Below the pieces are notes generated by a model. It did no database searches and was not told the DNA's origin. It was given only the letters and a program-made list of their open reading frames with translations. Shown piece by piece: positions 24,364 to 35,250 of a stretch of DNA of 41,295 nt; positions within the stretch are counted from its first letter, which is position 1, and the number at the start of each line of letters is the position of its first letter. The stretch is from Bacteroidales bacterium. Lineage in GTDB: Bacteria; Bacteroidota; Bacteroidia; Bacteroidales; Bacteroidaceae. The stretch is taken from the NCBI GenBank assembly GCA_018064685.1, contig JAGHUS010000084.1, positions 1-41,295 on the forward strand. The letters are read 5' to 3'. The position numbers and the translations under genes were made by a program.

Positions 24364-25044
24364 ATGTTACAATTCATCACACACTATACCGATATGATAG
24401 GCTATCTCGACTCCGTGCGCATAGCCTTGGAGGGCGGATGCCGCTGGGTGCAACTTCGCATGAAAAATGCCTCGGTGGATGAGATACGTCCTGTGGCTCT
24501 GGAGGCGCAGCGTCTGTGCCGTGAGGCAGGTGCCACCTTCATCATCGACGACCATGTGGCGCTGGTCAAGGAGATCGGGGCCGATGGCGTGCATCTGGGC
24601 AAGAACGACATGCCCATCGATGAGGCTCGCCGTATCCTGGGCCCTACATATATAATAGGTGGTACGGCCAACACATTTGAGGATGTACTGATGCACTATC
24701 ATAACGGTGCCGACTACATCGGCTGCGGCCCCTTCCGCTTCACCACGACAAAAGAGAAGTTGTCGCCGGTGCTGGGGCTGGAAGGGTATCGTGACATTGT
24801 GGAGAAAATGAGTGCCGCGCAATTGTCCCTAGCAGGTTCTTCCCCCCTTGGGGGGATAAGAGGGGGGCATTTACCCATCGTTGCCATCGGTGGCATCACA
24901 GCCGACGACATTCCCAGCATCATACAGACAGGCGTGACGGGCATTGCCCTCTCTGGCACGGTGCTGCGTGCAGCCGACCCCGTGGCAGAGATGAAGAGGC
25001 TCATAGAAATCACAGAATCCTCGGGCTGCAGTAATCTCGAATAA
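24364..25044 (+). CDS. thiE: thiamine phosphate synthase with in-frame repeat insertion
   Basis: A 226-residue TIM-barrel ThiE that joins HMP-PP and thiazole phosphate. IDDHVALVKEIGADGVHLG and the C-terminal PIVAIGGI mark the phosphate-binding strands. Residues about 157-168 (AGSSPLGGIRGG) are extra before PIVAIGGI and come from a GC-rich palindromic element (24838-24868). The last codon and the stop TAA fall in the first unit of a TCGA array, so the natural C-terminus may have been altered. Confidence 0.94.
   Translation: MLQFITHYTDMIGYLDSVRIALEGGCRWVQLRMKNASVDEIRPVALEAQRLCREAGATFIIDDHVALVKEIGADGVHLGKNDMPIDEARRILGPTYIIGGTANTFEDVLMHYHNGADYIGCGPFRFTTTKEKLSPVLGLEGYRDIVEKMSAAQLSLAGSSPLGGIRGGHLPIVAIGGITADDIPSIIQTGVTGIALSGTVLRAADPVAEMKRLIEITESSGCSNLE
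24838..24868. repeat. GC-rich palindromic element inside thiE, in frame
   Basis: TCTTCCCCCCTTGGGGGGAT followed by AAGAGGGGGGC: perfect CCCCCCTTGGGGGG hairpin plus a G-rich tail, same plan as the spacer copy 500 bases upstream. Confidence 0.8.
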
Positions 25045-25140
25045 TCGAATAATCGATCTTTCGATTCCTCGAAGAATCGATTTCTCGAATTATCGAGCAA
25101 TCGAAGAATCGAATTATTGAGTAGCCGAGCAATCGCTCCC
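25037..25140. repeat. 8-bp array, fixed TCGA with variable 4-base spacers
   Basis: Thirteen consecutive 8-bp units in strict register from 25037. Ten have exact TCGA (25037 to 25109), then TTGA, CCGA and TCGC. Spacers are ATAA, ATAA, TCTT, TTCC, AGAA, TTTC, ATTA, GCAA, AGAA, ATTA, GTAG, GCAA, TCCC. It fills the thiE-thiG spacer. Confidence 0.92.
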
Positions 25141-25178
25141 TCTTGAATAATAACCGCATCAAATAAAACAATATAGAT

Positions 25179-25945
25179 ATGGACAAACTAATCATCGCCG
25201 GACGTGAGTTCAACTCCCGCCTCTTCCTGGGCACCGGCAAATTCAACAACAACGACTTGATGGCCAAGGCTATCGATGCCTCCGAGACCGAGATGGTGAC
25301 GGTGGCCATGAAGCGCATTGAGTTGCAGGACAAGCAGGACGACCTGCTGCGTCACATCGTACAGAATCCCCGCATCCAACTGCTGCCCAACACCAGTGGT
25401 GTGCGCAACGCCGAGGAGGCTGTCTTCGCTGCGCAGATGGCGCGTGAGGCCTTCGGTACCAACTGGCTCAAGCTGGAGATTCATCCCGATCCCCGCTACC
25501 TGCTTCCCGACTCTATCGAGACGCTCAAGGCCACCGAGGAACTCGTCAAACTGGGCTTCGTCGTGCTGCCTTACTGCCAGGCCGACCCCACGCTGTGCAA
25601 GCATCTTGAGGAGGCCGGTGCTGCCACCGTCATGCCTCTGGCTGCTCCCATCGGCACGAACAAGGGACTCCGCATGAAGGACTTCCTGCAGATCATCATC
25701 GAGCAGGCTACCGTGCCTGTGGTGGTGGATGCCGGTATCGGTGCGCCCAGCCATGCGGCCGAAGCCATGGAGATGGGTGCCGACTGCTGTCTGGTGAACA
25801 CAGCCATTGCCGTGGTAGGCGATCCCGTGCAGATGGCCGTGGCCTTCAAGGAGGCTGTCACTGCTGGCCGCCGTGCCTACGAGGCAGGTCTGGGTGCTAT
25901 CAGCGATTGTGCCGAGGCAAGCTCACCCCTCACTGCGTTCTTAAA

Positions 25946-25949
<4 letters not shown>
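25179..25949 (+). CDS. thiG: thiazole synthase
   Basis: A 256-residue ThiG, usual length. It condenses deoxyxylulose phosphate, the ThiH product and ThiS-thiocarboxylate into the thiazole ring. The Schiff-base lysine is Lys98 in [30 protein letters not shown] is the phosphate-binding end. No insertion seen. A CTAGA array starts at its stop codon. Confidence 0.97.
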
Positions 25950-27774
<1,825 letters not shown>

Positions 27775-27781
27775 AAAAAGA

Positions 27782-27819
27782 CTCTCCCCCTAACCCCCTC
27801 CCTTTATGGAGGGGGGAGC
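27782..27819. repeat. GC-rich palindromic element after thiC
   Basis: CTCTCCCCCTAACCCCCTCC followed by CTTTATGGAGGGGGGAG: CTCCC/GGGAG outer pairing with a CCCCCTCC...GGAGGGGG hairpin, in the inverse arrangement of the 24305 copy. Could double as a transcription pause site. Confidence 0.75.
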
Positions 27820-27875
27820 TACCGCGGATAATGCGTGAAGGGTGTATAGAGAAGTGAGGCAATTAAGCATGGCTT

Positions 27876-27980
27876 CGCGCCAGCCAATTATGAAAAAGAG
27901 CCTCTTCTAACTCCGACTCATCGTTGGATGGGGATACATCGCGCAGCCTAATTATGAATTATGCATTATGAATTATGAAT
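27876..27980 (-). repeat. composite repeat, thiC-thiF spacer (copy B, inverted)
   Basis: On the minus strand: ATTCATAATTAGGCTGCGCG, ATGTATCCCCATCCAACGATG, AGTC, a reduced GC core, then ATAATTGGCTGGCGCG. It matches copies at 24231 and 30991. Its AATTC/ATGAATT units contain the thiF start codon. Confidence 0.85.
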
Positions 27981-28768
27981 TGAGTAAACGTTATTCTCGC
28001 CACATCATCCTTGACGGCTTTGGTCGGGATGGACAGGAGAAGTTGCTGAATAGCAAGGTGCTGATTGTGGGTGCTGGCGGACTGGGTTCGCCCTGTGCCC
28101 TCTATCTGGCAGCTGCTGGTGTGGGCACGATAGGCATTGCCGATGCCGATGTAGTGTCGGTGAGCAATCTGCAACGACAGGTCATCCACTTCACCGACGA
28201 TGCTGGGCACAATAAGGTGGACTCGGCTCGGGAGAAGATGCAACGACTCAATCCCGATGTGCATGTGGTGACCTATACGGATTTCATCACGGCACAGAAT
28301 GCTGTCGACATCTTCCGCGAGTACGATTTCATCATCGACTGCACCGATTCCTTCGCATCGAAGTATCTGGTCAACGATGCCTGTGTGCTGCTCGGCAAAC
28401 CCTTCTGCATAGCGGGCATCGTGCGTTATGCCGGACAGATTATGACCCACGTGCCCGGTACGGCTTGCTACCGTTGCCTCTTCCCCGAACCTCCGCAGGA
28501 GAACGAGGTGGAGACCTGTGCTATGGTGGGTGTGTTGGGTAGTGCCGTGGGCACGATGGGTACGTTGCAAGCCACCGAGGCCATCAAGTACCTGACTGGC
28601 ATTGGCAGTCTGCTCACCGATACGGTGCTGACCTACGATGCTTTGTCTGCTCAGTTCATGCGGATGGACTTTGCTCGCGATGCGCATTGTCGCCTTTGTG
28701 GCGATGAACCCTCCATCACGCAGCTCACGGAGTACAGCTTCCAGCCTTGCCGTGTCCGCCAAGGGTGA
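27968..28768 (+). CDS. thiF: ThiF/MoeB-type adenylyltransferase
   Basis: A 266-residue E1-like enzyme. GAGGLGSP (residues 35-42) binds ATP, and CYRC plus CRLC are the zinc cysteine pairs. In this operon it should adenylate the ThiS C-terminus. The start ATG at 27968 (MNYELSKRYSRHI) lies inside an AATTC-type repeat, so the first four residues are repeat-encoded. MoeB function cannot be excluded by sequence alone. Confidence 0.93.
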   Translation: MNYELSKRYSRHIILDGFGRDGQEKLLNSKVLIVGAGGLGSPCALYLAAAGVGTIGIADADVVSVSNLQRQVIHFTDDAGHNKVDSAREKMQRLNPDVHVVTYTDFITAQNAVDIFREYDFIIDCTDSFASKYLVNDACVLLGKPFCIAGIVRYAGQIMTHVPGTACYRCLFPEPPQENEVETCAMVGVLGSAVGTMGTLQATEAIKYLTGIGSLLTDTVLTYDALSAQFMRMDFARDAHCRLCGDEPSITQLTEYSFQPCRVRQG

Positions 28769-28794
28769 ATAGGTTGTTATAATAATGTAGAGAG

Positions 28795-29703
28795 ATGAAA
28801 GAATCCACGCGCAAACAACTCACAGCCCACTTGGCCATGGCATTGGCCTGTGCCTTTTGGGGCTTGATGGCTCCGTTGGGCAAAGAGGCCATGACACACG
28901 GCATTGACGGTTTGACGTTGGTGACCTTTCGTGTGGTGGGTGGCGCATTGCTGTTCTGGCTCACATCGCTCTTTGTCAAGACGGAGCATGTGCCTTTGCG
29001 CGACAAGCTGATGTTTGCCGGTGCGGGACTCTTGGGACTGGTCTTCAATCAGTGCTGCTATACCATCGGTCTGAGCATCACTTCGCCTGCCAATGCCAGC
29101 ATCGTGACTACCTCGATGCCCATCTTCGCCATGATACTCTCGGCACTGATTCTCAAGGAACCCTTGTCGGTGAAGAAGGTGTCGGGTGTGCTGATAGGTT
29201 GTGCGGGAGCAGTCATCCTGATGCTGACCAGCGCTTCGGCCACGTCGAGCAAGGAGGGCAATATCTGGGGCGACGTGCTATGCCTCACGGCACAGTTCAG
29301 CTTTGCCCTCTACCTCTCGCTCTTCAATCCGCTCATCCGGCGTTATAATGTCTTCACCATCAACAAGTGGATGTTCCTTTGGGCCAGCCTCTTCGTCCTG
29401 CCATTCTCGTGCCGGCATGTGGTGGAGGAGACCGATTGGGCCAACGTGCCCCTTTCCACTTGGCTCGAGTCCTTCTACGTGGTGTTCTTCGGTACCTATG
29501 TGGGCTACATCCTCACGATGATAGGTCAGCGCACGCTGCGCCCCACGGTGGTCAGTGTCTACAACTACGTGCAGCCCATCGTCTCCGTCACCGTCTCGCT
29601 GGCCCTCGGCTTGGCCATCCTCTCGTGGAGTCACTTCCTGGCCGTCGTCCTCGTCTTTAGTGGCGTGGGACTGGTCATCAAGAGTAAGGCAAAAGGGCAA
29701 TAA
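28795..29703 (+). CDS. EamA/DMT family transporter
   Basis: A 302-residue membrane protein with about ten hydrophobic segments in two EamA halves (ALACAFWGLMAPLGKEA at the start, GTYVGYILTMIGQRTLRPT and a second half to the end). It starts 26 bases after thiF and has thiH downstream. Operon position suggests movement of thiamine or a precursor, but EamA substrates cannot be read from sequence. Confidence 0.88.
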   Translation: MKESTRKQLTAHLAMALACAFWGLMAPLGKEAMTHGIDGLTLVTFRVVGGALLFWLTSLFVKTEHVPLRDKLMFAGAGLLGLVFNQCCYTIGLSITSPANASIVTTSMPIFAMILSALILKEPLSVKKVSGVLIGCAGAVILMLTSASATSSKEGNIWGDVLCLTAQFSFALYLSLFNPLIRRYNVFTINKWMFLWASLFVLPFSCRHVVEETDWANVPLSTWLESFYVVFFGTYVGYILTMIGQRTLRPTVVSVYNYVQPIVSVTVSLALGLAILSWSHFLAVVLVFSGVGLVIKSKAKGQ

Positions 29704-29875
29704 CTTCCATAATCAATGGTATCGTCCCTATAACTTCTGCATTTTGACCTTGCGTCAAAAGCATAACTTCTCTATGACTTCCTTATTATTCCTAAGTAAA
29801 TAAATCTATCGTCCCTATAACTTCCTTATTACTTCTTTATAACTCCCCTTTAACTTCTTTTAAAAAAGAAATACA
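29704..29875. repeat. ATAACTTCC-type repeats with duplicated 17-mer
   Basis: ATCGTCCCTATAACTTC occurs at 29721-29737 and 29808-29824, and CTTATTACTTC/ATAACTCC variants fill the rest of the EamA-thiH spacer. ATCGTCCCT also occurs in the terminator at 11894-11902. Confidence 0.75.
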
Positions 29876-31006
29876 ATGTTCACAGACGAATTAAAACAAT
29901 ATGATTGGGATGAGACAACCCAACGGATTGCCTCCAAGACCGATATGGATGTGCGTCGTGCGCTCGCCAAGAGCCATTGTGATGTCGAGGACTTCATGGC
30001 GCTTCTCTCGCCGGCTGCCGAACCCTATCTCGAAACCATGGCACGCCTCTCGCGCAAATATAGCGAGGAGCGTTTCGGTCGCACCATGTCGATGTTCATC
30101 CCGCTCTACATCACCAATTCGTGTGCCAACGGTTGCGTCTACTGTGGTTTCCATCGCAGCAACCCCATGGCACGCACCATCCTCACGCCCTCGCAGATTG
30201 AGGACGAGTACAAGGCTATCAAGCAGTTGGCTCCGTTCGAGAACATACTGCTCGTCACGGGCGAGAACCCCGCCAAGGCTGGTGTGCCTTATCTGGCCGA
30301 GGCTATTGACATTGCGAAGCGATACTTCTCGAACATCAAGATCGAGGTGATGCCCTTGGCTGCCGAGGAATACAAGGAACTCTGCGGTCACGGTCTCAAT
30401 GGCGTGATATGCTTCCAGGAGACCTACCACCGCGAGAACTACAAGCTCTATCATCCTTCGGGCAAGAAGTCGGACTTCGAGTGGCGCTGCAACGGGTTCG
30501 ACCGCATGGGACAGGCCGGTGTACACAGCATCGGTATGGGTGTGCTCATCGGACTGGAGAAGGACTGGCGCACCGACGTCGTCATGATGGCTCGCCATCT
30601 GCGCTACTTGCAGAAGCACTACTGGCGTACGAAGTACAGCGTCAACTTCCCCCGTATGCGTCCGGCGCAGAATGAGGGTTTCCATCCCAACTGCTACATG
30701 ACGGACAAGGAGTTGGCACAGGCCACTTTCGCCATGCGTATCTTCGACCACGATGTCGACATCTCGTATTCTACACGCGAGCCAGCCTACATCCGTGACA
30801 ACATGTGTACTTTGGGTGTCACTACCATGTCGGCCGAGTCGAAGGTCAACCCCGGTGGCTACCACACCTATCCGCAGGCCTTGGAGCAGTTCACTGTGAG
30901 CGATGACCGCACCGCCAAGGAGATCAATGCCCGCCTCAAGGAACTGGGCCGCGAACCCGTGTGGAAAGACTGGGATGCAAGCTTTGATTTAATTCATAAT
31001 TCATAA
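29876..31006 (+). CDS. thiH: 2-iminoacetate synthase
   Basis: A 376-residue radical-SAM tyrosine lyase that gives dehydroglycine to ThiG. The cluster motif CANGCVYC has Cys83, Cys87 and Cys90 (CxxxCxxC). Full length. The final residues (LIHNS) and the TAA are encoded by an AATTC repeat that begins at 30991, so the original C-terminus may have been replaced by a few residues. Confidence 0.96.
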   Translation: MFTDELKQYDWDETTQRIASKTDMDVRRALAKSHCDVEDFMALLSPAAEPYLETMARLSRKYSEERFGRTMSMFIPLYITNSCANGCVYCGFHRSNPMARTILTPSQIEDEYKAIKQLAPFENILLVTGENPAKAGVPYLAEAIDIAKRYFSNIKIEVMPLAAEEYKELCGHGLNGVICFQETYHRENYKLYHPSGKKSDFEWRCNGFDRMGQAGVHSIGMGVLIGLEKDWRTDVVMMARHLRYLQKHYWRTKYSVNFPRMRPAQNEGFHPNCYMTDKELAQATFAMRIFDHDVDISYSTREPAYIRDNMCTLGVTTMSAESKVNPGGYHTYPQALEQFTVSDDRTAKEINARLKELGREPVWKDWDASFDLIHNS

Positions 31007-31106
31007 TGCATAATTCATAATTAGGCTGCGCGATGTATCCCCATCCAACGATGAGTCCTCCACTCGGGAAGTTAGAGGGGGCTCTAATTCACAATTAGGC
31101 TAGCGC
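30991..31106. repeat. composite repeat, thiH-thiE/D spacer (copy C)
   Basis: AATTCAT heptamers, TTAGGCTGCGCGATGTATCC, CCATCCAACGATGAGTC, GC core (31057-31081), then CACAATTAGGCTAGCGC. Further AATTC- and CAATT-type units continue to 31230, just before the next gene. Confidence 0.85.
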
Positions 31107-31234
31107 TTGATTTTATTCATAATGCATAATTCTTAATTCATAATTGACTCCGTCGAGCTCTTCTACCTTCATAATTGACTGGCGCAAAGCTATGCATAAT
31201 TATCAATTGTCAATTATCAATTACCAATTTGAAC

Positions 31235-32659
31235 ATGTTCATTGTCATCACTCTTCCCCATTTCTTCGACGGCGAGGCAGAAGCCATCATCCAGAAGTTT
31301 CAGTGCGGATTGCAGCGTTTGCATCTGCGCAAGCCTGAGAGTACGGCCGATGAATGCCGTGCCTTGTTGCGGCAGATACCTGCATGCTATCACAGCCGCA
31401 TCGTGATACACGACCATTTTGAACTGACCGAGGAGTTCGGACTGCTGGGCGTGCATCTCAACCGTCGCAATCCTATGCCGCCAGTAGGATGGAAGGGTGG
31501 TGTCAGCTGCAGTTGCCATAGTTTGGAGGAGTTGAAGGCAAGGAAGGCAGAGACGTGGAGTGTGGTAACCGAGGAAGGTGTGCTGGAGAAGACGTTTGAC
31601 TACCTCTCCCTTTCGCCCATCTTCGACTCCATCTCGAAGACAGGTTACATGGCCGCCTTCACGCCCGAACAGCTCCGTCAGGCCCATGCCGATGGTATCA
31701 TCGATGAGCGTGTCATGGCCCTCGGTGGCATCTGTCACGACAATGTGGAAGAGGCACTCAGCTATGGCTTTGGTGGTGTCATGGTGCTGGGTGATGCTTG
31801 GAGAGAGACTCCCCTCCCATTTGGGGGAGGGGCGGGGGGAGAGGCTGTTGTCCTCACCATTGCCGGCAGCGACCCTTCGGCTGGAGCCGGCATACAGCAA
31901 GACCTGAAGACCATCACGAACTGCGGTGTGTACGGTGCCACCGTCATCACCGCTCTCACCTCGCAGAACACAATGGGTGTGCAGGGCGTGATGCCCGTGC
32001 CGGCAGACGTGGTGGAGAGTCAGTTGCGCAGTGTCTTTTCCGACCTTAGCGTGTCAGCCGTCAAGATAGGTATGATACCCAATCTGGACGTGGCGCGTGT
32101 CATTGTCAAGGTGTTGGAAGAGGAACGACGAAAGTCAGTCTTGCCCATCGTCTGCGACCCCGTCATGGTCTCTACCAGCGGTCGACAACTCATGGATCCC
32201 GACTGTGTCGACTACGTCGTCCGTCATCTATTCCCGCTCTGCACGCTCGCCACGCCCAACATTCCCGAACTGGAGTATCTGCAATCACACACCTCGCAGT
32301 TCCGTCTTCCGGATATGCAGGCAGATTCATCTGCAAATGCGCAGTCCGCCCAATTCTCAATTCTCAATTCTCAATTCTCAATTCTGAAGAAGGGTGGTCA
32401 TGCCGACGGTGACAGTATGGATGACATATTGTTTATCCCTATCGAAGGTGTAGAACGGACTTTCTCTTCGCCCCGCATTGCCACTAAGAACCTTCATGGC
32501 ACAGGCTGTACCCTCTCTTCGGCCATTGCCAGTCAGATGGCGCTCGGTCACTCACTCGTGCCAGCTGTTGAGGGTGCCAAGCGTTACGTTACGCGAGCTA
32601 TTGAGGGCGGTCGTGACCTTCATATAGGTCATGGAAATGGTCCGCTTTGGTACGTTTGA
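31235..32659 (+). CDS. thiD: ThiE/TenI-like and ThiD fusion
   Basis: A 474-residue fusion. Residues 1-189 are a ThiE/TenI-like barrel (IVIHDHFELTEEFGLLGVHL; VMALGGICHDN). Residues about 204-474 are HMP/HMP-phosphate kinase ThiD: IAGSDPSAGAGIQQD (209-223) and GTGC (422-425). The joint TPLPFGGGAGGEA (192-204) is encoded by a GC-rich repeat, and residues 373-384 (QFSILNSQFSIL) by (CAATTCT)5. The start at 31235 avoids an N-terminal extension coded by the upstream repeat. The N-terminal domain may be regulatory or catalytic. Confidence 0.92.
   Translation: MFIVITLPHFFDGEAEAIIQKFQCGLQRLHLRKPESTADECRALLRQIPACYHSRIVIHDHFELTEEFGLLGVHLNRRNPMPPVGWKGGVSCSCHSLEELKARKAETWSVVTEEGVLEKTFDYLSLSPIFDSISKTGYMAAFTPEQLRQAHADGIIDERVMALGGICHDNVEEALSYGFGGVMVLGDAWRETPLPFGGGAGGEAVVLTIAGSDPSAGAGIQQDLKTITNCGVYGATVITALTSQNTMGVQGVMPVPADVVESQLRSVFSDLSVSAVKIGMIPNLDVARVIVKVLEEERRKSVLPIVCDPVMVSTSGRQLMDPDCVDYVVRHLFPLCTLATPNIPELEYLQSHTSQFRLPDMQADSSANAQSAQFSILNSQFSILKKGGHADGDSMDDILFIPIEGVERTFSSPRIATKNLHGTGCTLSSAIASQMALGHSLVPAVEGAKRYVTRAIEGGRDLHIGHGNGPLWYV
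31809..31843. repeat. GC-rich element at the ThiE-ThiD joint
   Basis: CTCCCCTCCCATTTGGGGGA followed by GGGGCGGGGGGAGAG: CTCCCC hairpin plus G-rich tail, translated as TPLPFGGGAGGE exactly between the two domains. Confidence 0.8.
32351..32385 (+). repeat. (CAATTCT)5 tract inside thiD
   Basis: Five perfect 7-bp units at 32351, 32358, 32365, 32372 and 32379. It encodes QFSILNSQFSI and replaces the strand before KKGGHADGD. Loss or gain of a unit would shift the reading frame upstream of the ThiD GTGC motif. Confidence 0.95.
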
Positions 32660-32671
32660 TGCTAGCAAAAC

Positions 32672-32713
32672 AAAAGGTGCTGCATTTCCTGTCTTGGAGA
32701 TGCAGCACCTTTT
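32672..32713. terminator. bidirectional terminator, thi operon / alkaline phosphatase
   Basis: AAAAGGTGCTGCAT (32672-32685) and ATGCAGCACCTTTT (32700-32713) form a perfect 14-bp stem with A- and T-runs at the ends. Confidence 0.9.
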
Positions 32714-32757
32714 GCATTTGGGTGATAAATGACACTTGTGCAGTTTCTCGAACCGTA

Positions 32758-34032
32758 TCAGTTCTTCCAGCCAGCAGCCTTGATGATTTTCTTGGGGATG
32801 TCGGTGTTGTCGATGCGTCCGTGGAACAGTTCGGCACCGACACCAATGGCGAAGCAAGGTACGTAGCCGGCTGAATGGCAAGTGTAGGCAAAGGCTATGT
32901 GGGCTTGTTCCTGCATGATAGTGCGTACACATACGCAGAACTCATTGTCCTCTTGATAGAGCGTCTTCTGACTCTTTCCCGTGCCGTTGATGGTGTGGGT
33001 GAAGGCCGTTTGCAAGCGCGACTCCTGATCCTTCGACAGATGTAAGGCACCACCCAGTCCAAAGTTTTCTTTCAAGAACTCCTTGGCTTGTTCCCAACCA
33101 AAGTTCTCACCCTGACTCTTGCGCAAGGCATCGAGCGACTTGCCCAGTTGCTTGATGGTCATCTTCTGATGCTGCAGGCGGTCGATGTGCGTCTCGTACC
33201 TGCCGTGTGTCAGTACAAGACTGCCCGTTTCATGGTCGGCGGTGATGACGATGAGTGTCTCGTCGGGGTGCTGCTCGTAGAACTTATAAGCCACTTTGAT
33301 GGCATCGTCGAAGTCCAGCATCTCGCCAATCATGGCTCCTGCATCGTTGCTGTGACAGGCATAGTCTATCATGCCGCCTTCCGACATAAGGAAGAAACCG
33401 TTGGGGTTGACGTGGTAGAGGCTGTCGATAGCCATACGTACGATGTCAGCCTGCGAGAGTTCACCGGGTTTGCGATCAAGGCGGTAGGGTAGTGAACCAT
33501 CATCGGGAGCACCCAGGATGAAATCGTAGCCGCTCTCGGCACGTTGCTTGCGTATGATGTCTTTGTCGCCACGGCTCTTGGTGTGGGCATAGAAGGCAGC
33601 CGGAGTAGCATGGTCGGTGGTTACGGTCGTGGTGACACCCACAGCCATTCCTTCCTGTTTGGCCATCCAAGCTATGCTGTTGACTGGTTGGGTAAGGGTG
33701 GCATCCAATCCCAGAACATCATTCTTCGTCTTTTGACCCGTAGCCAGGGCCGTTCCACTTGCTGCCGAATCGGTGACACCGCTCGAAGCGCTGTGGGTGG
33801 TGACAAGAGCGGTGTAGGGGAACGATGCAAAGCAGAGTGGTGATGTGCCGTATTTGCCTTCTACCTGTCCGAGGTATATCTCGGTGGCGTTGACTTGGTT
33901 CACACCCATGCCGTCGCCGATGAAATAGAAGATGTATTTGGCCTGTCCCTCGTTGTCGGAACTGGCTTTCGCGATAGATTGGCAACTTACAGACAGCAAT
34001 ATGCTGCAAAGGATAAAGATGGTCTTTTTCAT
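32758..34032 (-). CDS. alkaline phosphatase, probable lipoprotein
   Basis: A 424-residue PhoA-superfamily phosphomonoesterase. The N-terminus has a lipobox-like LSVSC (Cys17), so it is exported and perhaps lipid-anchored. Metal Asp40 is in GDGMG; nucleophile Ser89 in TDSAASGTA; DHETGS gives further ligands. It is convergent with the thi operon, whose products are phosphate esters, but any link is speculative. Upstream is a TTAGTCGT array. Confidence 0.94.
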   Translation of the reverse strand: MKKTIFILCSILLSVSCQSIAKASSDNEGQAKYIFYFIGDGMGVNQVNATEIYLGQVEGKYGTSPLCFASFPYTALVTTHSASSGVTDSAASGTALATGQKTKNDVLGLDATLTQPVNSIAWMAKQEGMAVGVTTTVTTDHATPAAFYAHTKSRGDKDIIRKQRAESGYDFILGAPDDGSLPYRLDRKPGELSQADIVRMAIDSLYHVNPNGFFLMSEGGMIDYACHSNDAGAMIGEMLDFDDAIKVAYKFYEQHPDETLIVITADHETGSLVLTHGRYETHIDRLQHQKMTIKQLGKSLDALRKSQGENFGWEQAKEFLKENFGLGGALHLSKDQESRLQTAFTHTINGTGKSQKTLYQEDNEFCVCVRTIMQEQAHIAFAYTCHSAGYVPCFAIGVGAELFHGRIDNTDIPKKIIKAAGWKN

Positions 34033-34034
34033 TG

Positions 34035-34093
34035 TTAGTCGTTTGGGGTAATTAGTCGTTTAGTCGTTTAGTCGTTTGGGTAATTGGTCGTCT
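34035..34093. repeat. TTAGTCGT 8-bp array
   Basis: TTAGTCGT at 34035, 34052, 34060 and 34068, with TTGGGTAA (34076) and TTGGTCGT (34084) in the same 8-bp register. It lies between mnmA and the phosphatase gene. Confidence 0.85.
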
Positions 34094-34126
34094 GGGTGGA
34101 TGCGCAACTCCTTTTTAACTTTTCGC

Positions 34127-35230
34127 TTAGTGCGAAGCGCGATAGTATCCTATTTCTCCACTTCCGTAGCACACTCTTGCTTCTGCGTCGTAGATGCAGC
34201 CGAACTGGCCTGGAGCGATGCCTTGTATGGGATCGTCGCTGTGTACAATGTAGCCTTCTTCGGTATGGGTAATGGTTCCGCGCATAAAGTGGTCGACGTG
34301 GCGTATCTTGAACTGTATGGGTTCGTCTTTCGGTGCTTCTGCCCAGGGATTCTTTGTGATGAAGTGCAGGTCGGCCAGCAGGAAGTCGTGCCCGTATTGT
34401 AGTTGTGTGTCCCAGCCGTTAGCCACGAACACGATGTTCTTCTTGACGTTCTTTTTGACCACAAACCACGGGCCACCGCTCAGTCCCAGACCCTTGCGCT
34501 GGCCGATGGTGTGAAACCAGAAACCTTTGTGGCGGCCAACGACCTTGCCCGTCTCAATGTCGATGATACGGCCTTCCTGTTCGCCCATGAACTTGCGTAT
34601 GAAGTCGTTGTAGTTTATCTTGCCCAGAAAGCATATGCCCTGGCTGTCTTTGCGATAGGCGCTGGGCAGATGGGCATCGAGTGCTATGCGACGGACGTCC
34701 TCCTTCAGCATGTGCCCTATGGGGAAGATGGTGTGGCTGAGCTGTTCGTAGTTGAGCTGCGCCAGAAAGTCTGTCTGATCCTTGACTGGGTCTTTGGCTG
34801 TTCCCAGCCAGATGAGTCCCTGCTCGTCCTGAATGGTGGTGGCATAGTGACCTGTAGCAATCTTGTCATACTGATGACCGATACGCTGCTCGAAAGCTCC
34901 GAACTTGATGAAGCGGTTGCACATCACATCGGGGTTGGGCGTGAGTCCTTGCTTGATGCGGTCGATGGCATAACCCACAACGAGGTCCCAATACTCCTTC
35001 TGCAGGTCGGTGACTTCGAGTGTGAGTCCGTACTTGCGTGCTGTGGCCTGGCTCAGCTCGATGTCCTCTTCGGCAGTGCACGACGAGTCTTCTCCCTCCA
35101 TACCTATCTTGATGTAATGCAGGTCGGGCTTATAGCCTTGCTCGCACAGCTGGTGTACGACAACAGCGCTGTCAACGCCTCCAGAGATAAGTACTGCTAT
35201 TGAATTCACTTTATCTAATTCACGATTCAT
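34127..35230 (-). CDS. mnmA: tRNA 2-thiouridine synthase MnmA
   Basis: A 367-residue MnmA that thiolates U34 of tRNA Lys, Glu and Gln. The PP-loop SGGVDS is at residues 16-21; catalytic Cys104 (NPDVMCN) and Cys200 (SQGICFLG) are present. The first residues (MNRELD) come from ATGAATCGTGAATTA, part of an AATTC-like repeat, so the original start may have been nearer to [11 protein letters not shown]. Confidence 0.95.
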   Translation of the reverse strand: MNRELDKVNSIAVLISGGVDSAVVVHQLCEQGYKPDLHYIKIGMEGEDSSCTAEEDIELSQATARKYGLTLEVTDLQKEYWDLVVGYAIDRIKQGLTPNPDVMCNRFIKFGAFEQRIGHQYDKIATGHYATTIQDEQGLIWLGTAKDPVKDQTDFLAQLNYEQLSHTIFPIGHMLKEDVRRIALDAHLPSAYRKDSQGICFLGKINYNDFIRKFMGEQEGRIIDIETGKVVGRHKGFWFHTIGQRKGLGLSGGPWFVVKKNVKKNIVFVANGWDTQLQYGHDFLLADLHFITKNPWAEAPKDEPIQFKIRHVDHFMRGTITHTEEGYIVHSDDPIQGIAPGQFGCIYDAEARVCYGSGEIGYYRASH

Positions 35231-35250
35231 AATTCACGATTCATAATATT

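Noticed and set aside
25037..25140. CRISPR-like constant/variable pattern in the TCGA array
   Set aside because: Unit length of 8 bp with 4-bp spacers is far too short for CRISPR.
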